From contig JADGJT010000036.1 in NCBI GenBank assembly GCA_027604005.1, positions 35,504 to 99,503 of the forward strand: a DNA stretch of 64,000 bases. Reading direction: 5' to 3'. The notes under the pieces are model-generated. The model had not been told where the DNA came from, searched no databases, and saw nothing but the letters and a program-made list of their open reading frames with translations. The position numbers were made by a program, and so were the translations under genes. This document shows, one piece after another, positions 47,211 to 61,539 of this stretch; the first letter of the stretch is position 1, and each line of letters begins with the position of its first letter. Origin of the DNA: Dinochytrium kinnereticum (Eukaryota; Chytridiomycota; Chytridiomycetes; Chytridiales; Chytridiaceae).

Positions 47211-49274
47211 GTTGACGGAGTAGTGCGATGGGGAAATGTGTGAATGGATGAATTGCTATCTCCGCTCAATGTGGGTGTGGTCCAAAACAAACTTTCCCAA
47301 GTCGTTTGACCTTCTTGCTAAGAGAGACAGTACGGTTCCGAACGTTGTTGAAGAGAAAGCCAAACGGAGTGAGATGGGTGAAGAAGAAAGACAACAAGGC
47401 GAGAAACCAAACGCAAGAAAGGATGATTAAATCGCAAACAGCTAGCGTGTGCTCAAGACAGCAGCCGTCAGCGACGAGGAAAATAAGAAGGAGCCAGAGG
47501 AGCGGGGGATTTGCAAAGCAAAGTGATTGGGTGAGAGGGCACCAAAATAGAGAATGGGTCATCAACAAAGTAAGTGTGCGGAGGGTGGCGATCTCGCACT
47601 TGTGCCTCCTAAACGAGTCACCGCAGGAGTTGTTGTGGCAACGAAAAGATGGACAGAGAGAGGAGGGGATGAGATAACCAACCTGATGCTCACACAGAGC
47701 AGCCAGAGAGAGAAGGGTTGGAATGTGAGGCGGCAAGGCGGAGATGCTGGGTGGGGTTCAGAGACGTCCGCGTTTCTCCCCAAACAGCGGTCGACGGAGG
47801 GCGAGAGGAGTCGAACGAACACAGCTGGAGCAGTGTGGTGGGGTGGAGGTTGGACTGGCTGCAGCGGCTGTTGCGTGGGTGGGATTGGGGGGAGGGGAGG
47901 CTCCGTCGCTCTGAGCGTGAGCAGGCGGTGTTGACGGTTTGAAGTTGCCTTTGAAAAAGTTTTTTCTTTGTTTTGAGCTGAAATTCAAACACAAAATGTG
48001 ATTAATGTAAAGGAACTGTATCCTGCACGGGATATTCACCAGCTGCTGCATATTTTTATTTTGGCCGGCGGCAGCAGGAGATGCAGATTCGCTGCATCCG
48101 CTGTTCGGAGGGCTTTTGAGAGTGATCGCCAGCAGCGAGATGGGGCGAAAAGGCGTCCGCCTGCCCTGCGGTGGTAGGTAGGAAGGAGGCTGTCACTCTC
48201 CTGCGTGCAACGCTCAAGAGCTGCCTGTCCATCTCTCCCCCCGCATGCAGGCATTGATTGCATGGGTGGTCCATTCTCCTTACCTCAGTGGCGTCACGCC
48301 GTGGCAACAGCAGCGACGGAGGGGGGGAGGTGATTGGCAGCTGAGGGCCGTTCATCCGTCTCTGCTTTCCGTCGGTTGGTCATTGAGGCAGGTTGGTGAG
48401 GGATGAATACACTTGTGGGTGGGTTGGTTCGATGCGCGTGACATTTGACAATTCCTGCAGCCTTGCTATGCCAGCCATCGTCTGTGCGATAAGCAAAGGG
48501 AGATGAATGGATGGATGCACGCATGCCTGTGCCGCTGGCTGGCTGGTTGACTGACTGACCGACTGACCGACTGACTGGTGATTGACTGACTACCTGGCTG
48601 CTGGCTGGTCGGTGCGTGGATACTGGCTGGGATGAGGGATCGATGGGATGCAATGCGTTTCATGGACAACGCGCTCGCTCGACGGGTTTTTTGCCTCACA
48701 GGTGTCTCTCTCTGCCTTCTTTGCTCTCTTCATCACTCTGCTGGCATTTCTCTTTCACCACATTTTTTTAATATAGCCGCTGATGAATCATGCTCAGCTG
48801 CCCGTATTTAAATTGACGCGGACGTGGGGTGATTGTGAACGGCCGTGTGCTTGGCCTTGCCTTTATCTCCACTCTCCAGCGCCCCTTCAGCATTATTATT
48901 CGGCCCAGAGGCCACACCGGCTACCGAGTGCTATCCAAGCACACAGGGCCACAGGCACCACCACCTCGCCTTCCTGCGCTGCGCAACATATGCCAATGAG
49001 CGTGTGTCCTCATGGGTGCGCAGAGTTCGATTGGTCGGAGCACGTCCCAAAGGTCCCTCCCTGATGGTGAAACTCTACATTTATTTTTATTGAAAAAGAC
49101 ACGCTGTTCTGCCTGGCCCTGCACGCCCTTTTTGGCCAAGCTGACCTGATCACCAAAACTGAAATGGCAATAAAAACAAACGTGGGGGGAAGTCCCTAGA
49201 GCTGTGTGTTATCTCCCCAACTCCCTGAGGCCATCGTTGTCGCCGTCATCCGTTCCATTGTTCGTGCGTTCATC
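47211..49274. other. 2-kb divergent intergenic region GSK3 / GPCR
   Basis: This lies between the GSK3 start (leftward) and the class C receptor start (rightward). It is GC-richer than average and repetitive, with several 60-125-codon open frames on both strands but no recognisable domain. It includes the GACT/GGCT array at 48535-48609. It probably holds both promoters and long 5' UTRs. Confidence 0.4.
48535..48609. repeat. Degenerate tandem tetranucleotide array (CTGG/CTGA type)
   Basis: About 75 bp consist almost entirely of CTGG, TTGA, CTGA and CCGA units in a 4-bp register. They begin with CTGGCTGGCTGGTTGACTGA and end with CTGGCTGCTGGCTGGTC. It looks like an ageing microsatellite. Confidence 0.8.
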
Positions 49275-52200
49275 ATGCTCATGAACTCTCTGCTCAATGC
49301 TCTCGCGTGCGGATGCTGGATCGTGCTGTTGATGCATGCTCGTCTGGTGGTAGCGCAGCAGAATGTGGTTAACATTGGGGTCATCATCCCTTACAAGAGT
49401 ATGTTTTTGTGACTGGTGATTGGACTGCACCGTTCCTTGCCATCTTCCTAATCTTGAAGGCACGCGATGCATTCAGCTCACCTTTACATCACCTTTAAAA
49501 CCAATTTATGACCGACCCTCACGCCACACCATTCAAGATCCCGTTTTGAATGGATCAGCTCGAAAGTTGTTAGAAATCACTCAGGAGGACATCAACAGTG
49601 ATCCTATTTACAGGGTACCCAATGTGGAATTCCGTCTTTTATGGAGAGATAGCGAAGGGAGCAAGGGCAAAGGGGTTAACTCTGCCATCGAGTTAGCCAC
49701 CGCCAACAACATGGTTGGCCTGATCGCAGAATACACCTCTGGCGTCACCAACCCTGTCGCGCTTGCCATGGGCAGTTTTGGGGTGAGTTCTGTGTTCTTT
49801 CAGCTGCTTTTCATTTTCTTCATTTTCGCGAACCGTTTGTTGCTAACTTACCATGTTGATTAGGTATATCAATGCTCTGCAGCTTCGACTAGCCCTGAGC
49901 TTAGTGACAAGAACGAATACCCTTACTTTTTTCGAACACTTCCAAGTGACAGATACCAGGGAGCTGCTTTGGCTCGCTTCGTCCAATTCTTTCAGTGGAA
50001 AAAGGTCGCCCTGCTTACCGTCAACACCCCTTATGGATTCGGAAGTGAGTAATGCAAAATCAATGTTCCAATCTAACTGAAAACGCATTTCATTTCCAGT
50101 CGCATCGAACTTCCTCCCGGAAGCCGAAAAGGCCAACATCACTATCCTTCGAAACGAGGCTTTCACCGAAAACGGTCTAGACTTTCGTCTTCAGATTCAG
50201 TCCATTCGTCGATCGGATGCTCGAATCATCATTGTGATTGGTTATGATAATGATGTTATCGTCATGCTGCGGGAAGCTAAAAGGCAGGGAATCTTTGGTC
50301 CGGATTACGTCTGGATTGGCACGGACGGTGTCTTAACTATGTACAATTTGCTGAACGGTACGTAGCAGGGGGTTTTGAATGCTCTGATCGCCTTTCTCGC
50401 CTATTGACTTGCCCATCCCCCTATCCGTTTGTTACCAAAACAACAACAGAGGTCGATACTCGCGGCAACTACACCGACGAAGACCGATCCAACCTTGAAG
50501 GCATGCTGTTTACCTTCCCCAGCGAGAAAGGAGGCAAGGAATGGGACGCCGTCAACTCTCGATACGCAGCCAGAAATAATGGAGAGTTCCCAAAGCCTTT
50601 TTCATACTTTTTCCGTGATTGCCTCTTGACTTTAGCACTTGGAGTGAAGAGACTAGTCACGACCAGGGGGTTTACGATTCAGCAGGTTTTGGAGAGAAGG
50701 ACGAATGTACCAGTCTCTGATTTTATTAACACGCCGTTCAATGGGTCGAGTGGGCCTATGGAGTTTGATGAGAATGCGGATCGTGTTCCGTGAGTGCACT
50801 TTCGTTCTTTTTGCTCAGACGCTTTTGTAATTGGCATATTTGTCAGTTTTTCCCTCTGACACGTTTGTAATTGTTTTTGACCTACCGCAACAAACCCTCA
50901 CCCCATAGCAACTTCATCCTCTACAATGTCGTAAGAAACGCCATCGTTGGCACAATATCCCTAGACTCCAAAGGCGTCATGACTCCAACCATTCCAGTGA
51001 CATTCCGCAGCGGTCTCACGATCCCCCCAAAAGACGGCATTATCCTCCAACGTGAACTGATAGAAATTCTCTCCCCGATCGGCATCTCCATTCTCACCCT
51101 TTATGGTCTTGGAATTATTGCATCTATGGTGTGCTGTGTCATCTTGGTGCTGAATCGAGGAACTGCACCGGTCAAGCAGATGAGTCTGGTGTTTTTAACG
51201 TTGAAGGGGGTTGGTGTTTGTTTGGTTTATGCGTCGGTTTTGGGGTGGGTTGGAAGGGTTGAGGAAACAGGGGGGTGTGCCGTGCAGCAGTGGGTTGGAT
51301 GGGTTGGGTTTTCGTTGGTTATGCAAGGTGTGTAGTTGTTGTTGTTTTCTTTTTCCTTTCTTGCTCTTTCTGGCGGAGCTTCTGTGCTGGTTCATAATTG
51401 CGATATCATATTCCCTTCTAATTGTCCTCGCTGTGGTGTTCTAGGCATCCTACCAAAATGTTGGCGAGTTTTCCGTATCTTTGGTGAGTTGGGGTTTTTA
51501 TCTTTTCCACACTATTATATGATGTATGGTTTCTAAGTGCTTCGTTCCATACGACATTTTACTGTGGTTCATTTTTTCAACAGAGAATAACCGATTGAAG
51601 GTGAGGCCCCAGTTTGTTTTCCGCCCTGTTATCTTGTCAATGGCATATTTAGAATGAAGCAGGATTTGTACTATTTACTAACTTCATTTTGTCTCTCTTC
51701 GAAACCACGCCCAGTCCGTAAAATACCTCAAAGACCCCTTCCTCTTCTCTATCTCATTCATCATAACCCTTATCAACCTCATTATCCTCTCCACCTGGAC
51801 CTACCTCGACCGCCTCGTCCCAACGGAAATGACCATCCTTAACGCTGGTTTCTTTCACTATGAATGTCGCTCTACCTCTTTAGCCCTCCAAAACACATTC
51901 ACCATCCTTCTCATGTCCTATAACGGGATTTTGTTGTTGGCGGCTATTGTCTTGGCTTGGGTTTGCCGGAATGTTCATTCGGCTTACAGGGAGACGAACT
52001 TTATTCTTTATGCTGCCCAAAATATTTTGATCTGTAGTATTGTTGTGGTGGGTCTTGTTTTCGGGGTTTCGGGAGCGGCCTTTGGGGCTGTGCTTTACTT
52101 AAGGGTTTCTCTGACTTGGGTGGCTACTACGTTTGTCATGATCGCTACGGTAACTTTCCCCCCTCTCCCGTTTTCTCTTACGGTGACGCCCACCCTAATT

Positions 52201-53041
52201 CGTATTTCGCTTGATGATCTCCCGACAGATTGGCCGCGTCGCCTTTGTCAGCCTTTTCGCTCGTGACAGCGTGCTCAAAAGATCTAGCCAGAAGGGTTCA
52301 TGGGGCGGGTCCAGCGAGAACAGGGGCTCAAACCGTCGCGCCAATGGGAACCCGGAGGAGTCTGGTGAATTTGAAGTCGCAGACGAGAGAGTTGTTGTGA
52401 ATGGGTACGGGCAGATGGAGCTTTTGTTGGCTGTTAAGGTGATTTTTTTTTCTCTTTCCTTTCTTGTCCCTTTTTCTCATGTCTTTTGACCGGGGTATGG
52501 GATGGGGTCGTCAGTTTTTCGGAGTTTTTTCCTGACATTTGCTTGTTTGTTTTATTTTGTTCTAGGACGGGAATCGCACTTTGGCGAAATGGGAGAAGAA
52601 GAAGGTGATTTATTCACCAACATCCCGAAGCCTTGGAATCCTCCACCCTGATACATTGGTAAGCTAATAGAAAACAACAACAAATACACTAAACAATCCA
52701 ATCACCACTAGATCGGCGAGATGGTACTCGTAAACAATACCGTAACCATCGCCGAGTCCATCAGCATCGAAGACTGCGTTGAAATCCGCTTCGGCAACAA
52801 GATCCGTATCCTTCAATTCACCTCCCCAGTCTCCCTCGAAAAATTCCTCGATATCACCACCCCAGGACTTAAGTTCATGCCGGGAGTGGGACTTCAAAAT
52901 CGAAAGACCATGTTGAGGTCTATCGATCAGGGGATGGAGTTGCAGACTCCTTCAACGGCTTTAACGTCCCCGGTCACACCGCAGGCTTCTTACTTGGGTC
53001 AGCCTGGGGAGAGTCGGTGGGCTCCTGCGCCTGGATGGTGA
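49275..53041 (+). CDS. Class C G-protein-coupled receptor, GABA-B-like
   Basis: Cell-surface receptor with a periplasmic-binding-protein-like ectodomain and seven helices. A signal peptide (NALACGCWIVLLMHARLVVA) precedes QQNVVNIGVIIPY. The Venus-flytrap domain shows VGLIAEYTSGVTNPVALAM, YPYFFRTLPSDRYQGAALA, FFQWKKVALLTVN and DARIIIVIGYDNDVIVML. The heptahelical part begins SPIGISILTLYGLGIIASMV and continues through the ICL2 segment CWRVFRIFENNRLK, the LFSISFIITLINLIILSTW helix and YRETNFILYAAQNI. There is no cysteine-rich linker domain, which favours the GABA-B subgroup. A C-tail of about 200 residues follows, containing SSQKGSWGGSSENRGSNRR. About a dozen exons. Ligand unknown. Such receptors are typical of early-diverging fungi and amoebae rather than yeasts. 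Confidence 0.88.
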
Positions 53042-53540
53042 GTGACGCGATGATTAGTTGTGAGGATTCGTGCTGAGGGGTTCGGATGGGTACTTAAAGG
53101 CTGGAGGTTTCTTTTTCCTTTTCCGTTTTTTGGTGCATTTTTACATTTTCTATCATGCTTTTCAGTGCTGTCTGTACCTTTTCGCTTCACCTAGCTCCTC
53201 TTTATTTTCTTTCGTCGTATCGTTCTTTGTACATTCCCATATCATTTTTTCTTGGATTACATAATGATTATAGGCAGCTAAGTTCATTAAAGACCTTTTC
53301 TTTTTTTCTTAATCTTTCGCATGCATTGAGTATCTGTAGAAAAATGCTTTTTGAAGAAGGAAAAAAAGAAGATTTGGCGATAAAAAATGACAACATGCAT
53401 AAAAGAGCCATGGCCACTTATACAGCCTAAAAAAATCTATTGTCACATGTAATGTCTACACAATGCCCATCATCTCATTCAAAATGCACCGGGTTCAAAA
53501 TCCACAGGGCATCGTCCATCAGGTACGACTACGAGCTCCA
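53042..53540. other. Convergent 3' flanks, pyrimidine-rich
   Basis: This holds the GPCR 3' UTR, rich in TTTC/CTTT on the plus strand (53100-53330), and the end of the DDX52 gene. No gene was seen. Confidence 0.45.
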
Positions 53541-55906
53541 TCATTCTATGGAAGCTTGAGATGATGCCTTCCCCTTCTTCTCCTTAGTCGCCTCAACCAT
53601 TTGTCTTTAAAGCAGTAAGCTAAAGTGGAAAGATATGAAAAAAAATACCTCTTGTGATTAATCTTCTTTTTGTCGTAGCCAGACATTGTACTGATGGTTT
53701 TACGCTCAATGGCTTTTTTCTTGAGGTTCTTTTTGGCATTTTTGCTGGTGAAAGAAAAAGGAATGGGTAAAAAAACCGCATGTTAAAGTGTCTCAATATT
53801 AGAGAGGGATGACAGAATGTAGGAGGTATAAGCTTACTCGGTCTTCATCGACAGCATCCAATCAGGTATCTCGCATCCAGATTCCCGCATAACGTTAACA
53901 ACGCTGAAAAAAACCAAATACCATCAGCTTTTTTCAAAGGGACTTTGTGAGGTAAACCAAAAAAGTCTCCTTACATCTTCAAAAAAGGCGCATCGTCCTT
54001 CGTGAAGAATGTGACAGCCTCGCCTGCACGACCAGCACGACCCGTTCGTCCAATTCTGTGGATATAACTTTGAACGCTCTGGGGGAAATCGTAATTGATG
54101 ACGAGCTGTACACCCTTAAAATCGATACCACGCGACATGAGATCTGTCGCAATCAGTACCCAAGTCTTTCCAGTTCGGAAGGCCTCGATTGCGGCGTCAC
54201 GCTGTTAAGAGTCACGTCACATTATGTAGAGAGGAATCTTTCAAACCTGGGCCTTTGTTCTCTCAGCATGCATGACGTCTACATTGATGCCGTCATAAAT
54301 GAGCTCGTGGAATAGTTCTCTTGCTCTGTCCACACTTTGGACGAAAATCAGGACGGGTGGTTTGAGCTGGCCTGCTTGAACCATTTGCCGCACTTCAATC
54401 AGCTTTCCGGATTCTTCGCCGACGTACTTCAGACGCTGTGTGATTGTTTCTGTCGCAGAGTTTCTGTGTAGACATAATTGAATATGAGGATAAGAGTTTG
54501 CATCTGTGGCAAAAGAGAAGAGAGCAAAGTATAGCAAACATACGCATGCCCAATAATAATTCGAATGGGATCGTCCATAAATGTTCTCGCAAGTGATTCA
54601 ATTCCGGAAGGCATCGTCGCGCTGAAAAGAGACTTCCGAAGTTTGGGATGAGTGCAGGCTGCGAAAATCTCATCCATCTGCTCCAAGAATCCAAGTTCCA
54701 AAAGCTTATCGGCTTCATCAAGAATAAGATGCTTCACCCTATACACTTGAGTCATGTGTCGTTATACAATATTATACCTGTCAAGTCGAATCAGGTCCTC
54801 CTGAATCGCGTGAACAAGTCGCAAAGGGGTTGTAATCACAATGTCATATTTCAAAACAGGGGCCTTTTGGTCATCGCTCGCTGATACCATAGACTTGGCC
54901 AAGACGCAAACTCTGAAAGGCTTCCCCTTCACCAGTAGCTTTATTTGCCGCTCAATCTACGGGGGAAAATGGCTTCAGTCGGGCTGATTCAAAAATAGAA
55001 TCATCTAGCAAACCTGCAACGCAAGTTCACGCGTGGGTGAAACAATCAAAGCCCTAATCCCATCCTTGGAAGGAGCGCCGAGATCATGCAATATGGGAAG
55101 AACAAATGCAAGTGTCTTTCCGGATCCAGTGGGTGCTATACTCATAACCTCCCTTCCGTGTATCAAAACAGGAACACTTTGCATTTGAATCGCAGTGGGA
55201 ATAGAGTGGCCAAGCTCTTCGAGGTTTCTCCGGAGAAAGGGCTTGAACCGGAAGCGTTTTGCTAAGGCATCGAAAGTTTTTGACGGTGCGGGCACGTCAG
55301 ATCCTTGCACTCCGATGCGATTCTTTTTCCTAAATACAGAAACCTGAAAATAGATACATAAAACAAATGTTAATGAGATCACTTGTCTTATTTGCAATAG
55401 TTCAAACCTCTTCCTCGTCTTGAAATTCCTCCTCGTATACATCTTTCGCCATTAAAGAATTGTAAGCCACAATGCATCTTCCAGAGCATCGTATTTTTCT
55501 ACCCACCATTATCTTCATCGACTTTTGATTCCTCCTGAGTTTTCGCTCTTTTCCTTGATCCTGTCGTCTCTGCTTCACCATTCTCAGACGGCCGGCTCCT
55601 GTTCTTTTTTGATCCCGCACCATCCATCTTCTTTGAATTCCCATCCTCCTTTGGTAATGATCCAAAAAAGTCCACCTCAGGTGCTATGTAATCCGATGCA
55701 AATGCAGCATCTGCCTCCGCTTTCTTGCTCGCCCTTCCAGCGTCCTCCTTCAATAAACAATCACATTAACGTCAGATATTTTGCCCGTGTGCAAGCAACG
55801 ATGTGATTTATCGATGATTCCTAACTGCTTTGAATACTTGGAGGTCCTTCTCAAAGCGCCTCTTGTCGAAGCGGATGCCCGCACCAAGAATGTCGAAGGG
55901 ATTCAT
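53541..55906 (-). CDS. ROK1: DEAD-box ATP-dependent RNA helicase DDX52/Rok1
   Basis: Nucleolar helicase for 18S rRNA maturation in the small-subunit processome. The ATG at 55906 opens [20 protein letters not shown], which matches the DDX52/Rok1 N-terminus. A Lys/Asp-rich linker follows ([16 protein letters not shown], with acidic EEFQDEEEV further on). Helicase motifs are the Q motif region [29 protein letters not shown], Ia PTRELALQ, Ib [57 protein letters not shown] and [15 protein letters not shown]. It ends in a basic tail ([13 protein letters not shown], then [14 protein letters not shown]). At least six introns. The [11 protein letters not shown] wording fits Rok1. Confidence 0.9.
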
Positions 55907-57697
55907 GGCCAGGAGATGGTTGAGGAATGTCAGGATGAGAAAAAAAAAAAAGTTCCCACACTTGATGCAAAGGCGGTATTTTGGAAGCTTTGCAAGAATA
56001 TTCAGAGGTATATCTCGGGGAATGTTCTCCCCATCAAGTACATGAAGAGGCAGATATGCATACGAATGCCGCGTCAAGCCTTTCTGGTTGCTGGCCTGCA
56101 AAGTTATTGATGTGCATCAATCGATTCCAGCCATCACTGTCTTTTTGCTGCTGTTGCTCTAAGAAGCTTTCTTGTCGAGGTCACCATCCCGCAGAACGTT
56201 CGCAATGTGGTTTTTATTGATTGCTTATGAGGCCAAGTGCTGACCAGAACATTTTTATCAGAGGACAGCAGAAAACAACGGAAACGCCTTGCCACCGTGC
56301 CATGGCCCATCGACATGAAGATAAGGCTGAGGTGAGCAGAGGAAGCTCTGTATTTCTGCAGTCGAATGGACATTTTGGGTGAATTAGACATGTAGTTCTC
56401 GGACGAGACCTTGTCCACCGTGGTGAGGCGGGAAACGCACTTCCTTAAGGTAAATACCATCTGAAAGCGGACATGACTCGGAAGTGAGGGATCTTGAAAC
56501 AATTGCACAATACGGAAACGGTTTGGGGGTCTGCAGTTAAGGGGAACTGCAGCTGGAGAAAGTCCAATTGTTCTTGAGTTAGTGGTCAACGATCAAGGTT
56601 TGAGAGCATGCGAGCTCGCATGGGGAGAGCTTGCTGATGCATATCGTGCCGACGACCTCGTTGATCGAGTAGAACCTATAATTGTTTAAGTGGAGCATAT
56701 CACAACAAGCGGAACTGAGAGATTGCTAGAGAGGAGATGCCTTTCAGGATACTGATTAACGGATGAGGATGGAGGCTCGCTAACGTTTTTATTGTTCTTG
56801 TGGTCATCTTCTCTGAACTCTTGATCTAGCCGTATCATGGTTAACAGCGATCCACATGCATTAGCCCAGATCAAATTCTAAACCTCCGCGGCGCAAGTCC
56901 CGCTGAGCACATAAGCTCTTCTGCTCTAAGGGAAAAGGAAAACACAACAAATGTTGCAGCAAGACGATACCACATATGGCTTAGCACGGTTTGCTCACAA
57001 AAGCAAGCATTGAGAAGCGAGGGAAGATATTTCTTAGGTGATCATTTTCAAGAAAACAGCGCGTTTGTGCTCCAGCGGAGGATACGCAGGAAACGGAAGG
57101 TATACAGCTGATTCTTCTTAACTCGAAGGATCCCAGCGGCATGATTAGGAAAAGAACTAAGCCATTTTACTGCTGCAGTGTTCCTGTCACTTCGCAGCTC
57201 TCAGGTATATGAAGAAAGATAGACGGGAAAAGTATGGGTCGTCTGTTTATTGAATTATAAAATTGGCCATCTCGTCTTTCATGAAAGCATAAACACACCT
57301 CCCTTCACTGGAAGTAATCGTCTCCTTGCATTACTTCCTCACATCTCAATCACGGCTGAATGGCCTAAACATTCAGAGTTATTCAGAGGACAAGGTTGGT
57401 CGGAGGCCGACGCGAAGTGGGTGAAACGCAACTGGCCTTCTTGACCTGGATGGTGGCCAAGTAAAGAGATTTTCGCCCAATTGACGTGCCATATAGTGCG
57501 TCGAGCTCACTTGAGAGATCAAATGCAGAGAGGAGTGCCCTGCTTAGTGTCCGGGGGTGTTAAGGAGAATGAATGGTCGTGACAGTCCCCCAGCCGTCCT
57601 CAACGAGTGGGATGCTCAAGGCTGATGAATAAAAATTGATCCAGTTGCTTTGTGGAACTCTTGCAACCAGGCCAACGAAGCCCCCATCCAACCATCC
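55907..57697. other. 1.8-kb divergent intergenic region, no confident gene
   Basis: This lies between the divergent DDX52 and SRP-receptor genes. The longest open frame is 151 codons on the minus strand (56134-56589), Ser/Arg-rich with no recognised domain. A 64-codon plus-strand frame sits at 57250-57444. Neither has a clear start context or splice continuation, so no gene is called. It may conceal an unrecognised small gene or long 5' UTRs. Confidence 0.35.
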
Positions 57698-59880
57698 ATG
57701 CTCGACCTCGTAACCGTGCTCACGAAGGGAGGACTCGTCCTATGGTCGAGGGAGTTTGCCGAGATTCGCTCATCCGCTAACCATCCGGTCGATGCTCTTA
57801 TTGCTGATGTGCTGGTGGAGGAGAGGGCGGGTCTGGATCACTACGACAAGGATTCTTACAGGGTGCAATGGACGTTCGCCAATGACCTCGGCCTCATCTT
57901 TGTGGTGCGTGCGCCAAAGGATTCTAGATGTACCTTTATATGAACTGCATGACCGTAGGCTTTGCCCTCTTAGCTAATACTGCTGCATCTCCCTGCTAGG
58001 TGGTCTACCAAAAGATCTTGCAACTGACGTACATTGAGGAGCTTCTGGAACTTGCCAAGGACTCATTCATCAGCCTGTTTTCAGATCTTGTTCGAGACTC
58101 ATCTGCCCTGCATATCTATGATTTTGATGAGGCCTTCGACATCATTCTTTCCGGTCTGGAAAATAAGGCGACTATGGTGGGATCAAACCCATCTATCGCC
58201 ATCCACTTACTTTGTTACTGCAGGAAAAAAAGACCAAAGCTCCCAGAAAGTTTCAGGATTCGAAAAAGTTCTCAAATACACTGGAAGGTTCAAAGGCAAA
58301 AGGTTTCTTGCGCGGTGTGTTAAGTGGTGATGCTAAAAGATTGAAAGTAGACACAGCAAAGGAAAAGGTGGATTCCGGCTCTGAATCTGCCCCAGCTTCT
58401 CCTTCAACTGACATTGCTGGGAAACTGAAAAAGCTGCAGCTTTCGCGCAACGCCAAAAAATCACCCGCAAAGAAAGACGATGTGCCAGATCAGTAAGAGC
58501 TTGCTATCATAATGGGTGTTAACGCTATCTTTAGAAAAAAGAAGAAGATTTTGAGAAGCTGGGACGGTGCAGTACCTCAGGATGGAGGCAAGAAGCTTGA
58601 CTTTAGTGAGGAGCTAGATAACTCTGAAGTCCAAGTCGACCAATGGGTAAAAAAGCATTTGACTTAATCTCACTGACAACTTAAAGGTCGATCGAAGTGC
58701 GATGGGTGGCAGGACTTCGGATGGTCTGTACGAAGCGGCAGAAATGGACGACGTAGAGGTAGATGAGGAGGAGGATGAAGAGGAACTCAAGGTTGCGAAG
58801 AAAGCCGAAGCGAAATCCTCCGGTCTCTTTTCGTTCCTAAAGTCTTTCACGGAACAGAAGTCTCTCACGACAGAGACTCTTTCGCCCATCCTGGCTAAGA
58901 TGAAGGAGCATTTGATTACAAAGAACGTGGCCTCGGAAATTGCAGAGACTCTTTGCTCCTCTGTCACTAGCTCCCTCATTGGGCAGAAACAAGGATCCTT
59001 TACCTCAATCGCCGCGACTGTCAAAATTGCAATGGAGCCAGCCCTTAGGAGAATATTGACGCCAAGAACGTCGACTGATATCCTGCGCGACGTGATGGCG
59101 GCCAAATCTCAAGGACGGCCGTACTCGTTTGTGTTTATTGGCGTAAACGGTGTGGGGAAAAGCACGAACCTCAGCAAAGTGTGCTTCTGGTTACTCCAGA
59201 ATGGACTCAAAGTGCTTATTGCCGCCTGCGATACGTTCCGTTCTGGGGCCGTTGAGCAGCTTCGAGTGCATGTCAGAAATCTGAAGGCATTAGAGAGTGG
59301 GGCCGTTATTGATCTTTATGAACGAGGATATGGCAAGGATTCTGCCACAATAGCGAAGGATGCGATCAGCTATGGTACTATTTTATTTTTTTTGCGTGGA
59401 TGTTGTTTGTAACCGTTTTTTTAGCGAAACAGAATAAATACGACGTTGTCTTGGTTGACACTGCTGGAAGAATGCAGGATAATGAACCCCTTATGCGAGC
59501 ATTGGCAAAGGTAAGCATCAGTTTAAGAATAAAGGCCATAGGCTGTAAATATGATTCTCATGAATGTTTTTTTCTAGCTTGTTGCAACGAATACCCCAGA
59601 TAAAATTATCTTTGTCGGTGAAGCCTTGGTTGGGAACGAGGCGGTGGATCAACTCACCAAGTTTAACCAGGCTCTGCGCGATTTTTCAGGGATGGCCAAT
59701 CCACGACAAGTGGATGGGATTATCCTGACAAAGTTCGACACTGTCGATGATAAAGTTGGGGCAGCCCTCAGCATGACTTACATCACAGGCCAACCCATTC
59801 TTTTTGTGGGTACGGGCCAGACGTACACTGATTTGAAGCGGATGAACGTTCGCAGCATCGTTTCCACATTGCTGAACTAA
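57698..59880 (+). CDS. SRPRA: Signal recognition particle receptor subunit alpha
   Basis: ER-membrane GTPase that receives SRP-ribosome complexes (yeast Srp101). The N-terminal SRX domain opens [20 protein letters not shown] and includes [21 protein letters not shown] charged linker follows ([15 protein letters not shown], then [19 protein letters not shown]). The NG GTPase domain has G1 [27 protein letters not shown]3 [16 protein letters not shown]4 [13 protein letters not shown] and a G5-like [15 protein letters not shown]. It ends STLLN. Several introns are present, including one after AISY (about 59373) and one at 59510-59578. Length and domain order are standard for the eukaryotic alpha subunit. 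Partner SRPRB is not in the window. Confidence 0.94.
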
Positions 59881-60068
59881 TAATAAATCGATTGAAGACA
59901 TGATTTCATGATAAAGTATGGGACTTGGACAAACTGACAAGCCAACTTTTTTTTTTTTTTTTTTTTTTCTGTTCCATTTTGTCAAGTATAAAAGAAGGCC
60001 CTTTCTCCACTTTTTTTTTTTCGTTGTTACCCACCTCTTCCCCATCCAACTCCTCAGTCTCATCCGAT
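59881..60068. promoter_or_regulatory. Poly(dT)-containing promoter of spermidine synthase
   Basis: The short 188-bp interval between tandem genes contains a T22 run (59947-59968) and a second run of about eleven T (60012-60022). Such dA:dT tracts commonly exclude nucleosomes at fungal promoters. That role is inferred here. Confidence 0.45.

Positions 60069-61539
<1,471 letters not shown>

Noticed and set aside
48294..49139. Overlapping open frames on both strands upstream of the GPCR
   Set aside because: They lie in repetitive, GC-richer sequence, have compositionally biased translations and show no homology cue.
56134..56589. 151-codon minus-strand open frame between DDX52 and the SRP receptor
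   Set aside because: It is Ser/Arg-rich without any recognised domain, start context or splice continuation. It could be chance at this base composition.
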